NCBI RefSeq assembly: GCF_001949145.1
Contig: NW_019091371.1
Coordinates: 2,368,992-2,432,991 of the forward strand
Source: Acanthaster planci
Taxonomy: Eukaryota; Echinodermata; Asteroidea; Valvatida; Acanthasteridae
DNA: 64,000 nucleotides
Direction: 5' to 3'
Shown here: in pieces, positions 11,801 through 23,800 of the stretch
Numbering within the stretch: the stretch's first letter is position 1
How the letters are laid out: each line of letters starts with the position of its first letter
Notes under the pieces: model-generated
Told to the model about the DNA's origin: nothing
What the model saw: only the letters and a program-made list of their open reading frames with translations
Databases searched by the model: none
Position numbers and translations under genes: made by a program

Positions 11801-14800
11801 TACGCAGGAGTGAGTCTGGTCCTGTTTTTTATGGGGATTTTGTTGTTTCTTCTTGTCTTTCACCCAGGCTCTTCAGGCCCCGGCCTGCCACGAGAATATG
11901 GTGAAGGTTGGCGGCTACATCCTAGGAGAGTTTGGCAACCTCATCGCTGGGGACCCGCGATCAAGGTAAAGCCAAGATGTCTCGCTGTCAGTCTTTCTTT
12001 CGCTGCCAAGAGTTGACTTTCCAGAAGAGCCTTGCCTGCATGCGCTTGTGTGCTGGAGACGTTACTTAGGGTAACAGAATCCAACTGTTGCGGAAGTCAG
12101 AATGCTTTACTTTGTCACACGTCCCAGCATGTCTACTATCCTAAGACCTAAATGGCGGAGAATTTCAAATCCTTACTTGTGACGAGTCCTAATCATCCGC
12201 AGGCCCTGGGTTTGAAACCCTACTCAAAGTCACAGTATTCAACAGTTGTCAAAGTGAGAGGCCCGCTGGTTTTAACGAAATCCGGACTGGTCTAGCTCCA
12301 CCAATCCCAAGACTTGAAGAGTCGCAGGCCACGTCTGAGTCATTTGGCTGTGGCTGGTAACTGCGCACAACTCTATGGGATGTGACTGCAGCCATAACCA
12401 TAGACTCGTGGGTAATGTTAAGCCGCAGCCGAGTGGTTTGGACACAGCTTCAGACTCCCAGTCTGCCAGCCACCATCTTGCCATTTTTCTTTTTCAGTCT
12501 TCGGATTCTGTGTTTTTTTTCTCTTTGTGCACGTAGCCCGCAGGTGCAGTTCCACCTCCTCCATTCCAAGTTCCACCTCTGCTCCGCGCCCACACGAGGC
12601 CTCCTCCTCTCCACCTACGTTAAGTTCATCAACCTGTTCCCGGAGATCAAGCAGACGATTCAGGATGTGAGTTGATGCTGTGCCATTCTTGAGGTGGTGT
12701 TCCCTACAAATATGGCAGGATTAAGCCTTGTTCACTTAGAGGTGTTCCGGGGGTTAAAAGAAAAGTGTCTCATAGTTGGTTCTTTCAGTGTTGAACTGAC
12801 AATTTCACGCTTACCAAGAACCTGTCACAAGTTGGGGATACCGCAGTTCGTGGAGCTGGTTTGAGCAGAAATGTGTGAGCACTATAAACGTGTTGGGTGG
12901 AAGCCGTTTACCAGCCAAAATATCGTACATTGTGTGCTGGTGGTGACTAATACTTTGCCTATTTTTGCTAAGCCTATAAATATTGCTAAAGCACCTTTAC
13001 CTGCTTGGCAGCTCATTGACAGAGTACGTGGCAGTGTCCAAATGACTTGGCTACGACTTGCAACAACACACAAACCTATGTTAGAAGGCTGTAGACAAAA
13101 TGTAGCGGCTTCCATAGGGGTTTATGTTATTTCCAGCCTTAGCCAAGTCAATTGGACGCAGCCAGTCGTTGATTGTTGTATCTGCTACTTCACTGGATTC
13201 GAACCTGTCGGCTGACCAAGAGGAGCTCAGTGTTCAAGTGGTTGTACATCTACACTTGTAGGCAGGAGGTCGTGGGTTCAACTCCCACTTATACACTCAG
13301 TGTGCACAAAGTAACTGAAGTGGTCTTTCGATGCCGCTCGCTGCAGGTCCTGAAGAACGACAACCAGCTGCGGAACGCCGACGCTGAACTGCAGCAGAGG
13401 GCTGTGGAGTACCTGAGCCTCAGCGTGCGGACCTCGTCCGATGTCCTGGTAAGTAGCAGAGGGCGAGAGGTGGAGCCTGGACTCCATAGGGGGAGGGGGA
13501 GAGACTTTGAAACAGTTCATTCCTCGCCAAGCCCGTGGCATCACAGTTAGGCTCTGCATGGCATACTCAAAAGCAGCCAGTGGAATGTACCTCACGTGTG
13601 CAGCCATCTATTTTTGTCCTATATTAGTACTCCTTGGACATANNNNNNNNNNNNNNNNNNNNNNNNNNNNNNNNNNNNNNNNNNNNNNNNNNNNNNNNNN
13701 NNNNNNNNNNNNNNNNNNNNNNNNNNNNNNNNNNNNNNNNNNNNNNNNNNNNNNNNNNNNNNNNNNNNNNNNNNNNNNNNNNNNNNNNNNNNNNNNNNNN
13801 NNNNNNNNNNNNNNNNNNNNNNNNNNNNNNNNNNNNNNNNNNNNNNNNNNNNNNNNNNNNNNNNNNNNNNNNNNNNNNNNNNNNNNNNNNNNNNNNNNNN
13901 NNNNNNNNNNNNNNNNNNNNNNNNNNNNNNNNNNNNNNNNNNNNNNNNNNNNNNNNNNNNNNNNNNNNNNNNNNNNNNNNNNNNNNNNNNNNNNNNNNNN
14001 NNNNNNNNNNNNNNNNNNNNNNNNNNNNNNNNNNNNNNNNNNNNNNNNNNNNNNNNNNNNNNNNNNNNNNNNNNNNNNNNNNNNNNNNNNNNNNNNNNNN
14101 NNNNNNNNNNNNNNNNNNNNNNNNNNNNNNNNNNNNNNNNNNNNNNNNNNNNNNNNNNNNNNNNNNNNNNNNNNNNNNNNNNNNNNNNNNNNNNNNNNNN
14201 NNNNNNNNNNNNNNNNNNNNNNNNNNNNNNNNNNNNNNNNNNNNNNNNNNNNNNNNNNNNNNNNNNNNNNNNNNNNNNNNNNNNNNNNNNNNNNNNNNNN
14301 NNNNNNNNNNNNNNNNNNNNNNNNNNNNNNNNNNNNNNNNNNNNNNNNNNNNNNNNNNNNNNNNNNNNNNNNNNNNNNNNNNNNNNNNNNNNNNNNNNNN
14401 NNNNNNNNNNNNNNNNNNNNNNNNNNNNNNNNNNNNNNNNNNNNNNNNNNNNNNNNNNNNNNNNNNNNNNNNNNNNNNNNNNNNNNNNNNNNNNNNNNNN
14501 NNNNNNNNNNNNNNNNNNNNNNNNNNNNNNNNNNNNNNNNNNNNNNNNNNNNNNNNNNNNNNNNNNNNNNNNNNNNNNNNNNNNNNNNNNNNNNNNNCTT
14601 TGGTTTGAGTTCTAACATCAAGACTGCCCGATTGTGCAGTCCGTCTGCCTTCTGATAATAGGGTTTCACAAGCCAGTGTCTTGGGTATGGGTATGTCGTT
14701 AGTTTCTGTGGTTTAATGACTTCACACTCAATGTGCTACTGCTCTGCATTTGCATGACGCGGGTATCGGACTCACTACATGTTAGCCGGTGACACGTAGC

Positions 14801-17800
14801 TAAATTTGTCACTTGTCTTGGATCTTCACATTTCTCCCGTAGGCATGGTTTGACTGAAAAGTAATAAGTTGATGAACATGTACGTTGCATGGAGATGGCA
14901 GTGGGCTCTCAGAAATAGAGGTCATTTGCGCAAGTGCGTTCTTGCGTATGCTAGCTAGTGAACAACCACATCATTTAAATTAAGCGACTACGGCACCACT
15001 GGAAAGCCTTTGAGGATACAGATAGCTAAACATATGCATACACAGATCTGTTGGCTTGCAAACCTTGCGCATTGTTATATCTAGATGGCAGTAATGACTG
15101 GAAATGGTAATTTTCACACTTTGATTTCAAGATGGCGTTGATGTTTACAAGGCTCATTAGGGTATCGTTTCTTTTTTTGATCACTGTGCTCTTTGAAGCG
15201 CCGCCATTTTCTACTGTCAGACACAACTACATGGTCATTGTTGTTACCTGATACAGGCACCCAGCACGGCCAGCCCCGTGCAGCTTCCACAAGCCCAGCC
15301 CCCTCCTGCGGCCGTGCCCCCGTCCACGGACCTCCTTGGGCTGGACGCCGCCCCGGTGGCCCAGCCCGCCTCGGCCTTTGGCATGGGCATGGCCATGGCC
15401 ATGCCCGTCGCCCCCGCAGCGGCCATCAATAGCTTGGCAGCGCAGCCGGCTGCAGCCCAGAACACCCTCCTGGACATCTTTGATGCCCCTCCCCAGATGC
15501 CGGCTGCGGTCCCCAGCACCGCTGCCGCCGACACCGGTGCCCTGTCGCCGGGCGCTGAGGAGAATTTCTTGAAGTGAGTTTCTTTAACTCAAACTACCTC
15601 AAGCCCCTCCAACTCCAACTGTAGGTTTTGTCCAGTTTGGGCTGAGTCATTCCCATAGAGTAGGAATTTCTTGCTTCACTTTGTTGCATTAGGGGACAAA
15701 GGCCCAGGGTGATAGTGCTAGATTTGGAGTGGAAAAGACTTGAGTTCATTCTTTTGATACATCAGTTTGGCGTCCAGTAAAACTGGACATTAAGCAGGTT
15801 GAAAAATGTTGAGGGTTTTTTTTTTTACCAGTCTGCAACGTGCAAGATTGTTATGTTAGGCCTTGAATCCAAAAGTGTCACTGGTGACCTTAAGTTTGTT
15901 AGGCTGGTCACATTTCTTGCTTGGGTACCGTGTGGGGTAGTCCAAACGACCCAGCTCGAAGGATGTACGCTGAACATTACATGTACAGCAGCTGTAGACA
16001 GTGAAAGAAGGGAGAGTTCAGAAGGGTCCAGTAGGACTGTTATGTTTTATTTTACCCTCTGTCAAAGGGAAATACATTGCCCTAAAAGTAATGTTGCTAC
16101 AGGTTATAGCTAGGCTAAAAAATGCAAGTGATTGTTTGGTATTCAGCCCATAATCCTAAACAGGTCAGAAAACTGAGAACTTTTTAGAAGTATGGTTGAG
16201 CACAGGGTATGGAAATGTCAGAAATATGCTTTGATTGTTATAGCTGATCCTGTCTTGTTTATTTCTCCTCCCCCCACCGTAACCCCCCCTCCCCTAATTC
16301 TGATTCCAGATTCATTTGTAAAAACAATGGCGTCCTGTTCGAGAACGACCTGCTGCAGATTGGCGTCAAGTCGGAGAGCAAGTCCATGTACTGTCGCCTG
16401 GTGCTGTTCTTCGGCAACAAGACCAGCATGCAGTTCTCCGACTTCAGCTCCACGGTCACCTCGCCGGATGACTTGGCGTCCAGTATCCTTTGCTTTCGCT
16501 GTCCCGTCACCAAACCCAAGCTTCGTGAACAAATTTGATTTGAGCCTTGCAGGATCTTCAGTATCTTCAACCTTTAGACTGGTTTTTCAAGCTTTCAAAA
16601 AACAAACTCATGTTAATACTGGCTTCCCCGATTGCATCAGAATCAGCCGTTAAGGTTTGCACTCTTCTGATTTTAGACCGGTTTGTAGAACTGTTGAACA
16701 TAGCATGTTTGTATGCCGAGCAGAAAGGAGATGAAAACCAGTCATAAGCAATACCCATAATGTGATATTTTAGCTGGTAACCTTGTCTTTGCCCTTCGTT
16801 CTTCCCAAATGTCCGCGCTTAAGCTGAGAAATCTGTACGTTGCAAACTGTTGCACCGTGACAGCCCAAGAAACTTAGCATATCTCTGCAGCCGTTCCAGT
16901 GTCTCTGTTTTCAGTGCACTATGTGACCCTTGACTTTTGACCCCAGGGCTTGTCGTCAAGGCACCCCCGGTGAACAGCATCATAGACGGTGGGGCCCAGG
17001 TGCAGCAGATCATCACGGCCGAGTGTGTGCAGGAATTCACCGTGGCGCCGCTGCTCAACATTAGATTTGTGTAAGTGACACCAAGCTCCTCTTTAACCCT
17101 AACCCTGCCAGACTCAGCCAGGCGGTGTATAAGTCTCGTGCACTTTGTTGCACTGGGCAACCTAAGTCAGCCGAGTAAACTTTCCATGTTGAGACAATGG
17201 GAGCGAGCTGGTCCCCATTGATCAATGCCCTGATTGGGTCTTGTGATGGCTGGCAACCACAGCCTCCCAGGCCGTTATGGCTGGCAACCACAGCCTCCCA
17301 GGCCGTTATGGCTGGCAACCACAGCCTCCCAGGCCGTTTGGCCTTACGTACAGTCGACCTGTTGGATCTTGTTGTGCTGGTCGGGCAAGCCACTTTGATA
17401 AGTGATGCAGATTGGTGCGTCTGGCAGGGGTTCAAGCCCAAATACCCTGGAGTGATTAGACTAAAGAAGGGGATTGAGAGAAAGGACACTGAGAAATAAG
17501 TCGGTGTCTTCCACCCCAAAATCAGTGCCCCTCAAGTTTGATCACATGCTTTCCACTTACGTTTATGTATGCACCCCTTAAAGATTAGTATAAGCATATT
17601 CCCTTTAAATCCAGGCCTGACCAAAGAGTGATATACACTGCACCCGATTAGTAGACGGGAGCAAGGAGTTGGATTTTGCCAATTTTGGACTCGCTCTCTC
17701 TAAACCACCAATTTATGAAGCGTTTTTTGTTTTTTTCTCAATTGATTATTGAAAACTAATAGCTGAAACTTGCACAGGGTGTAATAATAAGTGCAGCACT

Positions 17801-20800
17801 TTTGGCAGCATAGGTTGATTGGGCATGGCTCTGCACGCCTCACTTCAGTCTTGTCAACCCAAACCCCAACGCACAAGGTTGCTGAAGTCTTGTACCCTGT
17901 GACCTGTCTCAAGTCTCTCCCTTTGCTATTGCAAGAACATCAGAGACCCATTGGTGTCGGTCCCTGCTCCTTCATTTCTCTGTGCTTTTAACCATTTAAC
18001 GTCTTAACTCTGCTCGCCTCGTGTGTAGCTTACAGCAGACAGGTAGCCAGTCTCCCGCATCTAACCCTGACTCAAGGTAACGAGGATGATCCGTGCAAAA
18101 GTTTTGATTTCTCCTTCAGTCCAATTTTTTTTTGTATTTCTGCCGTGTTGTTTCAGTTACTCGCTGAATAAGTGCGCTCTTTTTCGTTCCTAGTCCGGTG
18201 GCATTGTGTCCTTTCTTTACACCCTGGAGATTTTTCTCTGGTCACTTTCTGAAATCCAATAGAGTCCAAGAAGAGCTATTAAAAAAGAGCAAAGCTCCTT
18301 GGATCTTTCAGAATCCAAGAAGCTACAAAACCCAGTGCAGCAAAGTTAACTCTTTCTTCACTCTCTGGTACCTATGAAGTCCAAACTGACTGGGCGTACC
18401 GTATACCGATGGTGTTGGATGGATTCGTACTGGCGGTTTGTTCCCACTGGAAGTACAATGTATCATTCCACCTCTGAAACGGATTTGGCAAAAGGTTCAT
18501 GTACTCCAACCGTGAAAGGAAATGCATTCCTAGAGGGGCCAAACCATTACTTTTGTGAAAATGTCAGATAACAATTCAAAAGAAAAGAGGTTTTCAGAAC
18601 ACTGGTGTCACAATAAAGGAAAGGTTTGTGATAGCACCGTGCAAGGATATCTCTTTTGTGAGTATGTAGTGTGGTTCTGAAAAGAGTACTTGCCAGTTCT
18701 TATCACAACCGCTCATGTAAAAGAGGTATCCTGGCATGGTGCCACCGCAAACCTTTACTTTACTTGACATCTTCACCGTGGAAAGCTTCCAAGATCATCT
18801 GGTGTCATGTTCCATTCGCAATCCATGGATTGACGGTAAAGGTTTTAAGCCTGTACTCCAGGGCTGGACAGTCTGCATTTCAAATCATGCATCACATGCC
18901 AGTAGAAGCAACTTCCTGGTGAAGGGATTTTGTTGTCGACATTTCGATTTGCTTTATATTTCATTTCATCTCTTCTCCAGTCAGGCCAGTTCCGTGGGCT
19001 TTGCTGAGGGTTTTATTTTTCTGTCATGTCCTGCTTCAGTGCTTCATTGAAAAGCCTTAACGTGTACCGCGCATCTCTGGATACTTTTGGATGCAGAGTT
19101 TAGACTGGAAAGTAGCAAATCCAGCCCAGAAACTTTAAACAGCAGTTCTTTTGAAGCTGTAACGTTGCTGTACCGCATAAAAAGATAAAAACTGCATTGT
19201 TTCAGTTGCCAGCCGTTTTGGTTGATGTTTTTTTTTTTACAGTTTTGCTCTGTTTCAGTTGTCATTGTAGCAAAGTTGAAATTTTGAATTTTTTTTTAAC
19301 GGTAGATCAAAACGAAAACTGGTAGTTACATGTAGATATCAAAGGGAGCGTTTTCATTTCACCTGAACAGCCGGAGGCTGACCACTCTTTTCTCCATTTT
19401 GTTTTGTTTTGTGATGAGACTTCGGACATTTCTCTAGTAATGTTTTCCATTCATTTTAATGTCAGTTTTTAAGAAAATGTAACATAGTGTTCTCAAGAAA
19501 TGCCCATAAAGACAGGTCGGCCAAAAATGTTAAAACTTTTCCACTCGACATGTGGCCAATGCAAGCATGATGGTATGAGTTATTGTGTATAAAGTGACGA
19601 ACGTGACAAAACCCCTCGTCGGATTGAACTAGAAACTTCACAGATGTGCTCGTGTTGAATGTCTTTACATACCTGCCGAGTTTCACAAAGATCGTTTACC
19701 TGTTGTGTACATACATGTATGTAGGGTCCTACCAGCACCTGTTGAACCCCCGCATGCCCCAACGAGAGAAAGGTACTGTGTACAACATTGACGGCATGGC
19801 ATGGCATGGCATGACGGGCTAGCTGCAAGGCGGGATGTCTCTTTCTCGAATTTTCGTTTGCTTTTTTATTTTTAGTTAATTTTGGTTCATTGCATATTAA
19901 CCTCAGTTCACCCTGGACTGGAACTTTGCAAGTGTAAAAGAAAATCCCAGAACTAGAGATAGGTGGGCCTCACTGGGATGGAGCCGAGTTTTGCCTTTTG
20001 GGGTGATGGCCTTCAGGTGGATCTTGGTAGCTTGATAGCATTTCAGGTGGACTCGTTAGAGCGAGAAGGTCACTTTACGATATGTATCATATATTGGAGT
20101 CAGGTTTAGGTCAACAGTTTCTTTTGCAGGCGGTAATTTGCATGCATGTCGTCCTTAGGGACGGACGACAGTGTTGGTGTAGCATGCAACCATGGCAATT
20201 ATTAACCAGAACCCAGGGGTGTGATTTCTCAGGATTTTTCTGGATATTAGCAATTTCTAAGCCCGACACGTAAGACTTTTAATGGTCAGATTTTGCTACT
20301 TTGTTTTGCACTTGAAAAAAATCTCGGCCATTTTGCAGAGAGCTAATGCCTTGCTGGTTTTTAAAACCACTGAAAGTCCCAGTTTCAGTGGTGAATGTTT
20401 CGTGGATTTCTTTTCGCTGCCCAATCTCACCTCAGCAAATCGTGTCATATCTAATGTTCAAGCTTTTCCCAGCAAACTCAATGTTTAAGCAAAAAGTGTT
20501 CCAAATAGAAGCGCACAAAGCTTCCGGGTTAGGAGAGAACTTGAAAATGTGAAATACCGTAAAAGAAACAGCGTTTGCTTTTCACAAACACATGGTGTTC
20601 CCACCAGAATGCAGCCCCGGAATGTTGCACTTTCCAGCATCGGTTTCACCGCCAGAGAAGGTACAAAAGTGCAAAACAAGCAAACGCAGAATAGTTCTAA
20701 CCGAGAGAAGTAGCATCCTTCCGTTGGAGCCTCCAGGACTGCAGTCAAGTCCATCACAAGTCCTCTCAAGTCTCAGCGAGTCTGTCACAAGTTCATCCAG

Positions 20801-23800
20801 CCTTCCAGCTACACGTTTTCAACTGAACTGTAACGGAAGCATTCCTTGTGATCATAGCTTATCCTGTGGTACCTGGCTGGTCTTGTCATCTGGACCTGCG
20901 AAAGAATTCACGACTGGACTTGTGATGGACGCGACCTCATCCCCGGTGGCCTCCATTTCTCAAAATTGCTAAGTGGAAATTGGAATGCTTGCCAGAAGTC
21001 AAACTTATGTTGATTTTGCCAGATGAATTGCACCCATGAATGAAAAAAGGAAAAAAAAAAACCAAACTTTTCATCAGTGGATTAAGGATTGTTTGTCTTT
21101 CTGATTTTCCAGCTCCGGAGGCTCCATGCAATACATCAACCTGAAAGTTCCCATTATGATGTCCAAGTTCTTCCAGCCCACCACCATGTCCTCTGCCGAT
21201 TTCTTCACGCGTTGGAACCAGCTGAATGCGTGAGTATCAACCAGCCAACCGTTGCATGGAGCTACTGTACAAAGTAGGAGACACTGCTTAGCAGGTTTAT
21301 GCGCTAAGTACAAATTCTGCAGGGAACCGCCTACAAAGAAATATGCTGTGACCGTACATTTTGGCTGGTTACCTGCTTTGACATAGTAATTTCATTTCTG
21401 GTCCATTAAGCTACTTTGTAAATGTAGGTGTAAGATTCTTGTCTTAAAGACTTCAAACAGTTAAAAAGCTGTCTATAAATTCTTTTGTTTTGATCGTTTT
21501 GCTCGGTCGGTCTTTTATAGACAAAATGAAAAAGGTACTCTGCGAGAAAGTCGTCACTTCCTAATGATTATTTGTTCAGGCTGAGCAATTGAAAGCAAGA
21601 GTAGTTATCATGTGGCTGAGCATGCCGGAGTGCTGTAGGGAATGGAATTGTATGGAAAGAGTCAGCTTGTTGCCTTTCAATACGGAGGGTTCACAATAGT
21701 GCGCCACCAAGAGTTTGCAATACGTTGGCCATTCATAATGGCAAAATTTGTCGATTCTTTCCAAACGCGCACATATTTCGCGTGTTGTGATTGGCCAATG
21801 CGTTGCAAACTGTTGGTGGCGCACTATTTTGAAACGGCCGTATTGTGGGCCAGCTATTCAGGGGTATTAGTAGAAGTTGTTTAGCTATTGCATTTCAGCA
21901 CGATAACAAGCTAGTTGTGACTCCTTTTCTGTGTTGCAGACCGGCGCATGAATATCAGAACATCTTCAAGGCCAATTTCCCCATGGACAGAGACGGCAAC
22001 AAGACCAAAGTGAGTGTGCTGCTTTTAATTGAGTCCATCACAAGTCTGTTCTTAAGACCAGTCATAAGACAAGCCACAAGACCAGTCACAGCAAGTCACA
22101 AGACCAGTCAGAAGACTTATCATAAGATCAGTCAGAAGACTTTTCATAAGACCAGTCACTTATCATAAGACCAGTCAGATGACTAGTTATAAGACCAGTC
22201 AGAAGACTAGTTATAAGACCAGTCATAAGACTCACCATGAGACCAGTCATGAGACTCACCATGAGACCAGTCATAAGACTCACCATGAGACCAGTCATAA
22301 GACTCACCATGAGACCAGTCATAAGACTCACCATGAGACCAGTCATGAGACTCACCATGAGACCAGTCATGAGACTCATTATGAGACCAGTCATAAGACT
22401 CACCATGAGACCAGTCATAAGACTCACCATGAGACCAGTCATGAGACTCACCATGAGACCAGTCATAAGACTTACCATGAGACCAGTCACAAGATTAGTC
22501 ACTCATAAAACCAGTCACAAGGCTTAGTCATAAGACCAGTCACAAGTGACAGGATGAGCACTTTAGCAGTGAGAATGGGAATGCCTTTGTCATCGTTCAT
22601 TTGAACTGAGGTTAAAACTGGTTGACTTGTGATGGACCTGCAAGGACTTGTCATGGGCTTGTGCCGGAACCGAATTGATGAAAAAGCTTCTTGTACCTAA
22701 AGCAATGTGAAATATTGTGGCTCTGTCCTATCAAGCTGACCTCGTCAAAACACTGCAACACCAAGGGGTAGATTTTGAAAGTACGAGTGGGGCTATAAAT
22801 GCATCAGAACTTTATTCAACACTCCCCTATTCATTTGGAATGGCTTGCACTGTGTAATTCGCATCAATGGATTTTTTCCCCCCAAAAGTTGATGGGCTTT
22901 GGGATCGGTCTCCTGGAGGGCGTTGACCCCAACCCAGACAACTTCGTGTGCGCTGGCATCATCCACTCCAGGTCTGCCCAGATAGGGGTCCTGCTACGCT
23001 TGGAGCCCAACAAGGCTGCCCTGGTAAGTGGACACTGGACAAGTAGCCACGAGGTGCGATGTTTAAGTGGGGACCATCTCTTGATTTCGTCCAAGATGGA
23101 TTTTGTGGATGGCAGTGTGTCCCGCGGGTCCAACTCGTCGTGCACTCTCGTTCATGCACGCGTATAGGGCTGTGCCAAATATCTGGATATCCGAGTATTC
23201 GATCAATTATCGAATATTCAAAAACTGTTTTCCGAATTTGAATATTCCAATGCAAAATTCATGAAAAGGAAGGGAAAAGTTTCTGTTGTTTTAAATGAGA
23301 AAAACTGCTCTATGGAGGCTTTTTTCGGGCAGATTCAAAAAGTAAATTATTCATTAAAAAATTGAAAAGGAATAAACATTTTCAACGGGGCAAGAAGTAT
23401 TGTTCATCTCTTAAATCTTGCTAAATCGTGGCTGGAGATATTCCTAGACGTAAGAAGCTATTACAGTTTTTATAATGTACAATTGTGTGCATTATTGCAA
23501 CTGATTTTGTACATGGTTTGTTCATCAATAATCTGCAGGTCGGTACGACCGAATATTCGGGTATTCGATCGAATTGAAGGTTGAATATTCAAATAGTGAA
23601 TTATTTAAATTGACTCAGTCCTACACGCATACAGAGTAGAGTAATGTGCACCAACTGATTGGAAGGGTTGCGATTTCTTAGGAATTTTCAACCCCCCACA
23701 ATTATGGGTTTTCAGTGGTTGAGTCATGCAGTATTTGAAGTGGATTTGCTTCTGATGCCAGTAGACAAACTGTGATACTTAGGATTTAGATTCTGATCAG

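Noticed and set aside
13507-14669. Open frames of more than 300 codons
   Set aside because: They consist almost entirely of N from the assembly gap. The same holds for the frames across 32891-33620, apart from the true last exon of the BAX-like gene at 32891-32998.
17247-17338. CRISPR-like array
   Set aside because: The copies are directly adjacent with no spacers, and the genome is animal.
22128-22527. Long overlapping open frames on both strands rich in HETSHKTH or MVSLMTGL repeats
   Set aside because: They are by-products of a 24-bp minisatellite, whose period is a multiple of three. No start context, family resemblance or splice signals support a gene.
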